This document shows positions 52,004-60,174 of a stretch of DNA of 64,000 bases, in pieces (within the stretch, counting starts at the first letter, position 1; the number at the start of each line of letters is the position of its first letter). The stretch spans positions 245,704 through 309,703 of the forward strand of contig NZ_KQ948776.1 of the NCBI RefSeq assembly GCF_001514205.1. Direction: 5' to 3'. The notes under the pieces are model-generated. The model worked only from the letters and a program-made list of their open reading frames with translations. It was not told where the DNA came from and searched no databases. Origin of the DNA: Streptomyces griseoruber (GTDB lineage Bacteria > Actinomycetota > Actinomycetes > Streptomycetales > Streptomycetaceae). Both the position numbers and the translations under genes were made by a program.

Positions 52004-53506
52004 ATGAAGCATGCCCGCACATCTCGCACACCTCGCACATATGACCGCTTCGGAGGAGGCGCCGGTGCCAACCGCTCCGGCGGTCAGCGCCGTTCGCAGG
52101 GCTACGGAAGCCGCCAGGCCGGACGGGCCGTACAGGGCGAGTTCGCGCCACCGAAGACGATCACGCCCGCGCTGCCCGCCGTCGAGTCGTTCGCCGAGCT
52201 CGCCATGCCCGCGCGGCTCCTGGTCACGCTCGGCCACGAAGGGGTGACCGTGCCGTTCCCGATCCAGGCGGCGACCCTGCCGAACTCCCTGGCGGGGCGT
52301 GACGTACTCGGGCGTGGCCGCACCGGCTCGGGCAAGACGCTCGCCTTCGGCCTCGCCGTACTGGCTCGTACGGCGGGCCGGCGTGCCGAGCCACGCCAGC
52401 CGCTCGCCCTCATCCTCGTCCCCACCCGCGAGCTCGCCCAGCAGGTCACCGAGGCGCTCACTCCGTACGCACGGTCGGTAAGCCTGCGCATGGCCGTCGT
52501 CGTCGGCGGGATGTCCGTCGGCAGGCAGGCCGGTGCGCTGCGCGCCGGGGCCGAGGTGGTCGTCGCCACGCCCGGGCGGCTCAAGGACCTCATCGACCGG
52601 GGCGACTGCCGGCTGGACGACATCGGCATCACGGTCCTCGACGAGGCCGACCAAATGGCCGACATGGGCTTCATGCCCCAGGTGACCGCCCTGCTCGACC
52701 AGGTGCGACCCGACGGGCAGCGGATGCTCTTCTCGGCCACCCTGGACCGCAACGTCGACCTGCTGGTCCGCCGTTACCTGACGGACCCGGTGGTCCACTC
52801 CGTCGACCCGGCGGCGGGCGCGGTCACCACGATGGAGCACCACGTCCTCCACGTGCATGACACGGACAAGCACCGGACGGCCACCGAGATCGCGGCGCGG
52901 GACGGTCGAGTGATCATGTTCCTGGACACCAAGCACGCCGTGGACCAGCTGACCAGTCACCTGCTGAGCAGCGGTGTCCGCGCCGCGGCCCTGCACGGCG
53001 GCAAGTCCCAGCCGCAGCGGACGCGGACCCTGGCCCAGTTCAAGAGCGGGCATGTGACGGCACTGGTGGCGACCAACGTCGCGGCGCGCGGGATCCATGT
53101 CGACAACCTGGACCTGGTCGTCAATGTGGATCCGCCCAACGACCACAAGGACTACCTGCACCGCGGCGGCCGTACGGCCCGCGCCGGAGAGTCCGGCAGC
53201 GTCGTCACCCTGGTGACCCCTGGACAGCGTCGCGGCATGGCCCGGCTGATGGCTTCCGCCGGCATCAGCCCCCGGGTCGCCCAGGTGCGCTCGGGCGAGG
53301 CGGAGCTGAGCCGCATCACCGGCGCCCAGGCCCCTTCGGGTGTCCCGGTCGTCATCACCGCCCCGGCCGTGGAGCGTCCCGGCGGCGCGTCTTCGCCGTC
53401 CCGGGGCCGTCGCGGTCGCCGGGGCCACGCCGGCCAGGGCCGGCCCGTCGGCGAAGCGGCGCGCCGCAGGACACAGCGGCAGACCGGCTTCGGCTCGGCC
53501 GCCTAG
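52004..53506 (+). CDS. DEAD-box RNA helicase
   Basis: 500 aa from ATG 52004, with AAGGAGG 6 nt upstream. Q-motif region FPIQAATLPNSLAGRD, Walker A GRTGSGKT (~105), PTRELAQQV, DEAD in LDEADQMADMGF (~211), SAT, and motif VI HRGGRTARAG (~385). The basic Gly/Arg/Ser-rich N-terminus (1-45) and C-terminus (RGRRGRRGHAGQGR) are RNA-binding tails. It likely works with the upstream cold-shock protein. Its stop codon TAG is the left end of a MITE. Confidence 0.93.
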   Translation: MKHARTSRTPRTYDRFGGGAGANRSGGQRRSQGYGSRQAGRAVQGEFAPPKTITPALPAVESFAELAMPARLLVTLGHEGVTVPFPIQAATLPNSLAGRDVLGRGRTGSGKTLAFGLAVLARTAGRRAEPRQPLALILVPTRELAQQVTEALTPYARSVSLRMAVVVGGMSVGRQAGALRAGAEVVVATPGRLKDLIDRGDCRLDDIGITVLDEADQMADMGFMPQVTALLDQVRPDGQRMLFSATLDRNVDLLVRRYLTDPVVHSVDPAAGAVTTMEHHVLHVHDTDKHRTATEIAARDGRVIMFLDTKHAVDQLTSHLLSSGVRAAALHGGKSQPQRTRTLAQFKSGHVTALVATNVAARGIHVDNLDLVVNVDPPNDHKDYLHRGGRTARAGESGSVVTLVTPGQRRGMARLMASAGISPRVAQVRSGEAELSRITGAQAPSGVPVVITAPAVERPGGASSPSRGRRGRRGHAGQGRPVGEAARRRTQRQTGFGSAA

Positions 53507-53592
53507 TGCCGCGGCAGGCACCGTTTGCCCGTCAAGGAGCGGCGCCGTGCCGGGCGTCGCGACGGGGCGAACGTTGCCTGCCGCGGCACTAG
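53503..53592. mobile_element. MITE-like element, 90 bp, internally deleted copy
   Basis: The ends are CTAGTGCCGCGGCAGGCAcC and its inverted complement, matching the 169-bp copy at 34092-34260. The core keeps GTTTGCCCGTCAAGGAGCGG and the right-hand CGTCGCGACGGGGCGAACG but lacks ~80 bp. No coding capacity. Its first CTAG supplies the helicase stop codon. Confidence 0.8.
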
Positions 53593-53598
53593 GTCCTG

Positions 53599-53695
53599 GC
53601 GTCACCTTCCCGTCGTCGCCCGAAGGGCGGCCGTGCGGTGTCCGCTGCGTGCTCTCGGGCGTGCCGGGCGTCGCGCGGCGGACGGGAAGGTGACG
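53599..53695. repeat. second inverted-repeat element beside the MITE
   Basis: GTCACCTTCCCGTC near 53601 is mirrored by GACGGGAAGGTGAC near 53693. The interior shares TGCGTGCTCTCGG and GTGCCGGGCGTCGCG with the 169-bp MITE, suggesting a related or composite element. Confidence 0.5.
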
Positions 53696-53772
53696 ACAGG
53701 GCCCCAGGGCCACCCTGATCATCCGCCCGCCCGTTTCCGTCCCGTTCCGTCCCTTTCCGGCAGGAGACACCC

Positions 53773-54120
53773 ATGACGACGGCTCAGCCGCAGCACCAGG
53801 CAACGGACCGCTCCCCCACGGCCGTGGCCGACGACAGACGTGTGTCCGCACCTCGGGTCCGTGACGACATGACGGTCGAGGTGGCTCTGTCCCTCATGGC
53901 CGGCGCCGGCGTCGATCACCTCGTCCTGTGCGACGGGGACGACCAGAGCACGGGCCTGATCACCCTGGCCCGGCTCGCCGCTCTCCACAACAGCCCCGCC
54001 TACACGGACCGGATCCGTCTACGGGACATCCTCCCCGGACCTCTCGACTCGCCCGGCGCCCGTCCGGGCACCGTCGGATTGCACGGCCGGCTCTCGGGCG
54101 TCCTCGCCCTCGCCGGCTGA
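53773..54120 (+). CDS. single-CBS-domain protein
   Basis: 115 aa. Half a Bateman module is visible: APRVRDDMTVEVALSLMAGA then VDHLVLCDGDDQSTGLITLA and a second short strand region LRDILPG. The ribosome site is GGCAGGAGA. It probably dimerises to bind an adenine nucleotide. It may share a transcript with the SCO5918-like gene. Confidence 0.75.
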   Translation: MTTAQPQHQATDRSPTAVADDRRVSAPRVRDDMTVEVALSLMAGAGVDHLVLCDGDDQSTGLITLARLAALHNSPAYTDRIRLRDILPGPLDSPGARPGTVGLHGRLSGVLALAG

Positions 54121-54150
54121 TCCACTCTCCCCGGTCGGCCCGTTGCCCTT

Positions 54151-54186
54151 CTTCCCTGTCTTCCCTGTCTTCCCTGTCTTCCCTGT
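54151..54186 (+). repeat. four tandem 9-bp repeats (CTTCCCTGT)
   Basis: Four exact copies end one base before the ribosome site of the SCO5918-like gene. They could vary in number by slippage and alter the leader. Confidence 0.8.
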
Positions 54187-54194
54187 GAGGCGTC

Positions 54195-54509
54195 ATGCGC
54201 TGTGTCATCGCCCGGTACCCGTTCGAGCTGACCAAGAACGGAGTGCTGGCCTCGATGAAGGGCGTCACACCCGAGCTCGTCACGGGTGAGTCCGTGACCA
54301 TCGGCCGCCGCCGCTACCCGATCAAGCAGGTGGGCCAGATCGTCACGCGGCAGGACCGCCGCGACTTCACGGGCGGCGAAGTCTTGCGGGCCATGACCCG
54401 CCTCGGCTTCACCTGCCACGGGTACCCCGAGCGTGCGCCGGCAGGTACTCCCACTCCGCTCCGGACCGCTTCGGCGCTGCTCGGGGGAACCGCCTCTACG
54501 GACGGATGA
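54195..54509 (+). CDS. SCO5918-family protein
   Basis: 104 aa, opening RCVIARYPFELTKNGVLASM with VTIGRRRYPIKQVGQIVTRQ and FTGGEVLRAMTRLGF, the pattern of the streptomycete SCO5918 family. Function unknown. In S. coelicolor this family lies near a cold-shock gene and DEAD-box helicase, as here, so this block is core chromosome. GAGG ribosome site directly after the 9-bp repeats. Confidence 0.8.
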   Translation: MRCVIARYPFELTKNGVLASMKGVTPELVTGESVTIGRRRYPIKQVGQIVTRQDRRDFTGGEVLRAMTRLGFTCHGYPERAPAGTPTPLRTASALLGGTASTDG

Positions 54510-54539
54510 GATCAGGCGGAAGACCGCCATCAAGGACCA

Positions 54540-54577
54540 GGTGAGGCCCTGCCGACGCGCGTCGGCAGGGCCTCACC
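54540..54577 (+). terminator. hairpin terminator after the SCO5918-like gene
   Basis: GGTGAGGCCCTGCCGACG pairs with CGTCGGCAGGGCCTCACC with almost no loop. No T-run follows, typical of streptomycete stem-loop terminators. Confidence 0.7.
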
Positions 54578-55030
54578 GTCGTATTGCCCGCACCTGCGCG
54601 GTGTGCCTGCGCCTGCGCCTGTGCCCACTGAACGCAAAAAATCTACTCTTGCCAGAGTAGACATTGGCGCATGGCATGGTTACTCTTTTTCTTGTTGACA
54701 CGGTCAAGAGAGACCCGGCAGACACGAACTGGCGGGTAGCAGTACGCAAGTTCGCAGGTCGACGATCGACTCGGAGGAAGAACGGAGGAGCAGACGCCAT
54801 CAGGATCGCCCGGCCCGGGGAGCCCTCGGTCCGGGTACCGCAAGACCCCGGAATGGATGGTGGTCCCCGGTCACGCAGCCGCGATCCCCGCACCCCTCCC
54901 CGCACGGGGACGGGTAGCGGAAACAGAAGGTCGGCAGAGCATTAGGGCCGACAGATGGTGTTTCATATCCTTCGGGGCCCTGGTGCCGTACGGCACCAGG
55001 GCCCCTCGACGCGTTGCTCAACGAGGTGAC
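54578..55030. promoter_or_regulatory. upstream regulatory region of the MerR-like gene
   Basis: No supported gene. It contains a palindrome TCTACTCT-TGCC-AGAGTAGA (54642-54661), a promoter-like TTGTTGACACGG stretch at ~54692, and the 32-bp palindrome at 54974-55005. Confidence 0.45.
54974..55005. repeat. perfect 32-bp palindrome 25 bp before the MerR-like gene
   Basis: GGGGCCCTGGTGCCGT followed by its exact complement, with no loop. It could be an operator, an attenuator hairpin or a terminator for upstream transcripts. Its distance from the start codon puts it in the leader. Confidence 0.8.
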
Positions 55031-55381
55031 ATGGCAGCAGATACTCCACTCAGCGATCGTCTGGAAGACGACGACTACCCCGCATACACCATGGGCCGGG
55101 CCGCCGAAATGCTCGGTACGACCCCTGCCTTCCTCCGAGCCATCGGTGAGGCTCGTCTGATCACTCCGCTGCGCTCGGGGGGCGGACATCGCCGGTACTC
55201 GCGCTATCAGCTGCGGATCGCCGCTCGCGCCCGCGAACTCGTCGACAAGGGCACCCCGATCGATGCTGCTTGCCGCATCATCATCCTCGAGGACCAACTC
55301 GAGGAGGCTCAGCGCATCAACGCCGAGTACCGCCGTGCCGCGAACGAGACGTCCGACAGTTCCAGTCCCGGTTCGAGCTGA
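55031..55381 (+). CDS. MerR-type HTH regulator
   Basis: 116 aa. The MerR winged HTH is clear: AYTMGRAAEMLGTTPAFLRA, then EARLITPLRSGGGHRRYSRY (Gly-His-Arg-Arg-Tyr wing) and a helical DKGTPIDAACRIIILEDQLE. There is a short coiled coil and no effector domain. ATG 55031 with GAGGTGA upstream. Such small MerR proteins act as dimeric regulators, possibly at the palindromes just upstream. Confidence 0.85.
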   Translation: MAADTPLSDRLEDDDYPAYTMGRAAEMLGTTPAFLRAIGEARLITPLRSGGGHRRYSRYQLRIAARARELVDKGTPIDAACRIIILEDQLEEAQRINAEYRRAANETSDSSSPGSS

Positions 55382-55642
55382 TCACCCGAGTACGCAGCAG
55401 CTTCGAGTCCTGTGTCCCCGGACAGCGCCCACACCGCCCCGGCCCGTCGATACGCCGGGCCGAGCCGCCCCCCCTGGCACTGCGCCCCGGGCCGCAGCCT
55501 GACGGAAGGCGAGTGGAGCGGAGGGGTGGTCGTCATGACGGCCCTTGGTCCGGTGGGGAGCAGTGAGCAGTCGCCACGGTCGGGACTCGTCGGGCGGCGG
55601 CCGGCCCGGCGGCCCCACGCCCCACGCCTCACGCCCCACGCC

Positions 55643-55951
55643 TCACGCCGTCTCGCCCGGATGCGTGCGGTCGACCGGCGGCCTGCTGACCTCCAGCCAG
55701 GAGCGGAGCGGGCCGGCGGCCCGCGCGGGGTCGAGCGTGAGATGCAGACGTGTCCCCTCGCCCGACGGGAGCGCCGGATAGCTGCGCTGCTCGCCCCCGG
55801 CGAACAGCAGCCGGAGAGCGTCCGCGACCTGCCGGGCCGCTTCGGCGTCCCGCGAGACGATGCGGATCTCGACCCTGCCCTCGTCGGGAAGGTCATCCGG
55901 GTCGTCCACCATCAGGGATGAGTACGGTGGGTGCAGGGTGTCGGTGGTCAT
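55643..55951 (-). CDS. hypothetical protein, small
   Basis: 102 aa from ATG 55951 (a longer upstream frame lacks support). It begins MTTDTLHPPYSSLMVDDPDD, with VEIRIVSRDAEAARQVADAL and LHLTLDPARA; alternating beta/alpha pattern reminiscent of a ferredoxin-like fold. Not assigned to a named family. Confidence 0.6.
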   Translation of the reverse strand: MTTDTLHPPYSSLMVDDPDDLPDEGRVEIRIVSRDAEAARQVADALRLLFAGGEQRSYPALPSGEGTRLHLTLDPARAAGPLRSWLEVSRPPVDRTHPGETA

Positions 55952-56331
55952 CGTGCCGAACCTGTCCCGGGCCGCGGGAACGGCCCGTGCGGTGTCACGC
56001 GGCGCCTCTGTCGCGCGCGCCGAGGACGAGACCAGCTCTGTCACCGGTGTACGAAGTACCCTCGACGCTCCCCACCGTACTCCTGGCCCCTCGCCCGCAG
56101 CCGCTTCCGGTTGCGGACGGCGTACGGTTGAGGTACCGAGGGCATCACGCACTCCGGCCGCCGCGCCGGGTCGTCCCCGGCGAGAGACGAATCCGGGCCG
56201 CCGCAGTGGTCGGCGCGGAGACGGGTCGGCATCATGTCCGCCGCGGTCGAAGCACAGGGGCGCAAGCTGTCCACGGCCGCGCCGGGACCGCGTACCCGTT
56301 CCGGCCCTGCCCCGTGCCGCGGGGAGGCGTG

Positions 56332-57273
56332 ATGACCCTCTCCCGGCTGGACATCCATCGGCGGAACCGAGGGGAACGTACGCTCGTCACGCTCGCCGGT
56401 GACATCGGACCCGCCACGACACCGCTGCTGCGGGCCGTGTTGGAGCAGTGTCTGCGGGACGGCGTCACCGTGATCGACATCGACCTCACCACGGTCGGCT
56501 CCTGCGACGCCAGAGGCCTGGACGTCTTCCTGTCGGCGTCACGGCGCGCCGACCGGGTACACGCCTCCCTGTCGTTGCACCACCCGTGCGCGCAGATCAC
56601 CCAGCTCCTCGCCGTCACCGGATCCGCCTCGCTGCTCCTCGCGGCCCCCGGGTGTCCCGTAGCCGCGTGGGCGCCCGCGATCCCCGGTCGCCGGTCGGAT
56701 CAGCCGGTCCTCAAGGACGGGATCCGTCTTCGCCGGCTGACCCGTTGGCAGGCCGAGGGGGTGCGCGAGGACATCGCGGACCTGGCCACGGAGTCTGTCG
56801 CGGGTACCCCCGGCGAGGCGTACCACGACCGTGGAGACTTCCTGCGGCGCCTGGCGATCAGTGCTCACCGACCCGGCTTCGCACTGCTGCTCGCCGAGAC
56901 GACGGTGCTGGTCGGTTGCGCCTTCGGTTTTCCGGTGGGCCCTGACAGTTCCGGGCGCCGGGGGTCCGGCGGGTCGCTTCAGGAGAGCGTCCAACGGCTC
57001 ACCTCCCGCGCGCGGTTCGTCGTCCTCACCCAGGTCGTGGCCCATCCGCACGCTCAGCACCGCGACATCGCCCGCCGCCTGCAACAGCGTCTGCTCACAG
57101 ACCTGCGCTCCCCCCTCGGGGTCACCCTGCTGCATCCCGGCGACCGTGCGGGACAGACCGCCTTCTCGTCCTGGGGTTGGCAGAACATGGGAGTGGTCGT
57201 CGGGCTGCCCGGTCCTGTCGCCCCCTGCGTGTTGATCCTGCTGGCGGAAGGGCCGTCCCCGGCAGGCCGGTGA
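56332..57273 (+). CDS. STAS-domain protein with C-terminal GNAT-like domain
   Basis: 313 aa from ATG 56332 (GGGGAGG upstream). Residues 1-110 are a STAS anti-sigma-antagonist-like domain: RTLVTLAGDIGPATTPLLRA, VIDIDLTTVGSCDARGLDVF; the usual phosphorylatable Ser is in GSCDARG. Residues ~125-313 resemble an acetyltransferase (VREDIADLATES; VVLTQVVAHPHAQHRDIARR; GWQNMG). An unusual fusion that may link a sigma-regulatory switch with acylation. Confidence 0.7.
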   Translation: MTLSRLDIHRRNRGERTLVTLAGDIGPATTPLLRAVLEQCLRDGVTVIDIDLTTVGSCDARGLDVFLSASRRADRVHASLSLHHPCAQITQLLAVTGSASLLLAAPGCPVAAWAPAIPGRRSDQPVLKDGIRLRRLTRWQAEGVREDIADLATESVAGTPGEAYHDRGDFLRRLAISAHRPGFALLLAETTVLVGCAFGFPVGPDSSGRRGSGGSLQESVQRLTSRARFVVLTQVVAHPHAQHRDIARRLQQRLLTDLRSPLGVTLLHPGDRAGQTAFSSWGWQNMGVVVGLPGPVAPCVLILLAEGPSPAGR

Positions 57274-57504
57274 TCGGGCGGCGGAGCGACGAGCCGGCGG
57301 CCGTACCGGCCGGTGCGGCCGCTCCGCCCACACGCCGTACGTACGGGCGTGTCCGCGGGCGACGGCTGCGCGCCGCACCGTCCGCCCACGGCCGGGAGTA
57401 GCGTGGGACGTACCGAGAGCTTTCGGGCGCACGACCACGGCGGCGCCGTTCCCGGCGAGTGACGGACACGGGCAGCCGGAAGCCGCCCGGGACGGGATCG
57501 CACG

Positions 57505-58044
57505 ATGGACGCCATCACCAGACCCGCCGAAGGTACGCCCCCGGGTGACGCGCACACCTACCGGATGCCCCTGCCCCGGCTGAGCCTCGCGCCGGACGTG
57601 AGCCACGGCCCGCCGGACGGCGCGTGGTGGCCGCGCTGTGACGCACTGGAGCTGGAGCTGCCCGCGCTGATCGGCTCCTTGGATCCGGGCGTCGGCACCG
57701 TCACCCATGTCACCGTGGCGACCGCAGCCTGGCCCGGTGCCCCGCAGGAGGTGATGGCGCCCGGCCATGTGATCGAGGTGGCCCTGACCGACCTCGCCGC
57801 CGGGGCGCATGCCATCACCTTGGACTGCGGCACCGGGGGACGCTGGGAACTGCTGGTCATCCCACCGGACGAGCCGGCCGAAGCGGCCACCCGGCTGCTC
57901 ACCGTCGCCGCCGCTCCCGGGAACGCGCTGTCCGCTCCCCGGGGGCCGGTGTACGTCGAGAGCGGCCTCGACGTACAGGACACCGGGGCAGGGGAGGACG
58001 GACAGGGCACGGAGGAGTCCGAAGGAGGACCTGGGCTCAGGTGA
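57505..58044 (+). CDS. DUF5994 protein, first copy
   Basis: 179 aa. Family marks: MPLPRLSLAPDVSHGPPDGA, AWWPRCDALELELPALIGSL, VTHVTVATAAW and RWELLVIPPDEPAEAATRLL. Streptomycete-specific family of unknown function. It precedes the SpoIIE-type phosphatase by ~65 bp on the same strand, and a paralogue follows that gene convergently. Confidence 0.83.
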   Translation: MDAITRPAEGTPPGDAHTYRMPLPRLSLAPDVSHGPPDGAWWPRCDALELELPALIGSLDPGVGTVTHVTVATAAWPGAPQEVMAPGHVIEVALTDLAAGAHAITLDCGTGGRWELLVIPPDEPAEAATRLLTVAAAPGNALSAPRGPVYVESGLDVQDTGAGEDGQGTEESEGGPGLR

Positions 58045-58108
58045 GAGGCCCTGTGCGGCCGGACCCAGGTGACGGCCGGCCCGGCGTCGACGACCCCTTG
58101 TAGGAGCG

Positions 58109-59371
58109 ATGACACTGGCAGACTCTTCGTCGTCCGGCCCGCCGCCCCGATCGGCGCGGATCATGGCGGGTGGGGGAATGACGGCCGGACGGCGTGCGGA
58201 CCGCTCGGAGAGCTTCGGGGAAGCTCTGCTGGGAGAGCTCCTCGATCGCGCACACGAACTGCCGCCCCATCTCATCGGGCCGTTGGTCGCCGATGTGGTG
58301 GAGCGGCTCGGGGGCCGCCGACCGCAGGTGCTGTTGCAGGACTACGAGCAACTGCTGCTCGTACCCCTGCCGGTCGACGGTCTCGCGGACGGGCAGCCGC
58401 AGGTGATCGACGACTCCGAGGCGGGCCGCTGCTTTCTCGACGCTCACCCCGTCGAACTGACCGAGGACGACGGTGTGCGGGTCCTCCTGCCGCTGCTGGA
58501 CTGCGGCGACCAGGTCGGGGTCATGGCGGTGACGCTGGACCGCGTCGACGACCACGACCGCCGCTTGCTGCGCAGGATCGCCGCCCTGGTGGCCGACCTG
58601 CTGGTGACCAAGCACGGCTACTCCGACCTGTTCGTCGGTGTCCGGCGCGGTCAGCCGATGAGCGTCGCCGCGGAGATCCAGTGGTCCCTGCTGCCACCGC
58701 TGGCGATGACCATGCCTCGGGTGGCCGTGGCCGGGATCCTGGAGCCCGCCTATGACGTGGCGGGTGACAGCTTCGACTACGCCCTCAACGGAGACATCCT
58801 CCACGTGGCCATGATCGACGCGATGGGGCACGGACTGGACGCGGCCACCATGGCCACCGTGGCCATCGGTGCCTACCGGCACGCCCGCCGCGCCGGCACC
58901 GGGCTGGCGGAGATCTACGCCTTCATGGACCGTGCCGTGGCGGACCAGTTCGGCCCCGAGCACTTCGTGACCGCGCAGATGATGCGGCTGGACACCACGA
59001 CGGGTCATCTTCAGTGGGTCAACGCCGGGCACCCGTCACCGATGCTCGTCCATGATCACCGCGTCGCGCTCCGGCTGACCGGTCCGACGACCTTCCCTGT
59101 CGGGTTCGGGGGCCCGGAGCCGCAACTGAGCGAGATGACGCTGGAGCGGGGGGACCGTCTGCTCTGCTTCAGCGACGGACTCATCGAGGAGCACACGGCC
59201 GGGGAGGAGGAGTTCGGGGAGGACCAGCTGATCGAGTGGGTGAACCAGCTGGAGAGAACCGGCCGCGGGATCCGGGCGGTGGCGCGCTCCCTGTCCCACA
59301 CGCTCATGCGGGCGCGGGGCGGACACACCACGGACGACGCGACTCTGCTCCTGGTGGAGTGGCGCGGCTGA
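58109..59371 (+). CDS. SpoIIE-type PP2C serine phosphatase with sensor-like N-terminus
   Basis: 420 aa, ATG 58109 with AGGAG upstream. Residues ~40-170 look GAF-like (LLPLLDCGDQVGVMAVTLDR). The phosphatase follows: IQWSLLPPLAM, GDSFDYALNG with the metal Asp, MIDAMGHGLDAATMATVAI, WVNAGHPSPML, LLCFSDGLIEE and TTDDATLLLVEW. Such enzymes reset STAS anti-anti-sigma factors; a STAS protein lies 840 bp upstream. Confidence 0.92.
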   Translation: MTLADSSSSGPPPRSARIMAGGGMTAGRRADRSESFGEALLGELLDRAHELPPHLIGPLVADVVERLGGRRPQVLLQDYEQLLLVPLPVDGLADGQPQVIDDSEAGRCFLDAHPVELTEDDGVRVLLPLLDCGDQVGVMAVTLDRVDDHDRRLLRRIAALVADLLVTKHGYSDLFVGVRRGQPMSVAAEIQWSLLPPLAMTMPRVAVAGILEPAYDVAGDSFDYALNGDILHVAMIDAMGHGLDAATMATVAIGAYRHARRAGTGLAEIYAFMDRAVADQFGPEHFVTAQMMRLDTTTGHLQWVNAGHPSPMLVHDHRVALRLTGPTTFPVGFGGPEPQLSEMTLERGDRLLCFSDGLIEEHTAGEEEFGEDQLIEWVNQLERTGRGIRAVARSLSHTLMRARGGHTTDDATLLLVEWRG

Positions 59372-59424
59372 CCTCACCGCTGTCGTACGGTACGGCTCCG
59401 CCGGCCGTGCTTGTTTCCCGCTCG

Positions 59425-59907
59425 TCAGTCCGGCGGCGCCTGCGTGCCCGCGGTGTCGATGAGGATCTGTTCCGCCTGGGTGACGTTGTCGGCCCGGACG
59501 GCCTGTGCCATCGCGGCACGCGCGGCCTCGGGTGTCGCGTGCGGCGGGATCACGAGCAGCGAGAAGACGTCCTGGTCGCCGCGGGTGATCAGGACGGTGT
59601 CGTCGCCCACGGGGAACGAGTCGATGCGCACCACCCGGTCCTCGACGACGATCCGGGTCGGGAGCCCTTCCCAGGCAGCGGTGTCCAGGCCGACGCGTGT
59701 GACGGGGCCGAGGTGTTCGGTGAGGGCGCTCAGCAGCGCGGGCAGCTCGGCACCGATGTCGCGCGACCGCGGCCACCACGCGCCGTCGAGAACGCCCTCG
59801 CGCGACGTCGTGGTCTCCAGCCGGAGCAGCGCGCACCCGGGCCGTACGGCCTCGTGAACGCCACTGGGCAGACGCCGGGAAACCGGGAACGCATCGGAGC
59901 CGGTCAT
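59425..59907 (-). CDS. DUF5994 protein, second copy
   Basis: 160 aa from ATG 59907. It keeps GCALLRLETTTSREGVLDGA, WWPRSRDIGAELPALLSALT, VTRVGLDTAAW and VFSLLVIPPHATPEAARAAM, paralogous to 57505-58044. The frame stays open far upstream, but that sequence is antisense to the SARP gene. Convergent with the phosphatase gene, 53 bp apart. Confidence 0.85.
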   Translation of the reverse strand: MTGSDAFPVSRRLPSGVHEAVRPGCALLRLETTTSREGVLDGAWWPRSRDIGAELPALLSALTEHLGPVTRVGLDTAAWEGLPTRIVVEDRVVRIDSFPVGDDTVLITRGDQDVFSLLVIPPHATPEAARAAMAQAVRADNVTQAEQILIDTAGTQAPPD

Positions 59908-60012
59908 GAGGATCACCCGTCTTCGGGAATCGGTGCGACCACGGGACTCGCCTCGCCTTTCCCACGCTACTCGGGAAGCCCCGTGAACACGTGAGCACCA
60001 CGCAGGGATGTT

Positions 60013-60068
60013 CTCCCGGGCTCCCCGGCTCCCGGGCTCCCGGGCTCCCGGGCTCCCGGGCTCCCGGG
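60013..60068. repeat. seven tandem 8-bp repeats (CTCCCGGG)
   Basis: Seven units, the second with one change (CTCCCCGG). They lie between two divergent starts (59907 and 60175). The unit contains CCCGGG, self-complementary, so it can form hairpins; copy number may be variable. Confidence 0.85.
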
Positions 60069-60174
60069 CCAGGCACCCGACAGCCGACGTCTTCGCGTCC
60101 CGGTCCGGCCGGTCCCCTGTCCGAGCGGCAGCCGACGAAGCAGACGAAGCAGCCGCTGTCGATAACCTGACCGG

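Noticed and set aside
54664..54945. A 93-codon frame before the MerR-like gene
   Set aside because: No ribosome site; the opening residues coincide with promoter-like AT-rich DNA and the rest is low-complexity Arg/Pro/Ser.
58069..58755. A plus-strand frame overlapping the phosphatase gene start
   Set aside because: Out of frame with the SpoIIE-type protein, which has the ribosome site and all motifs.
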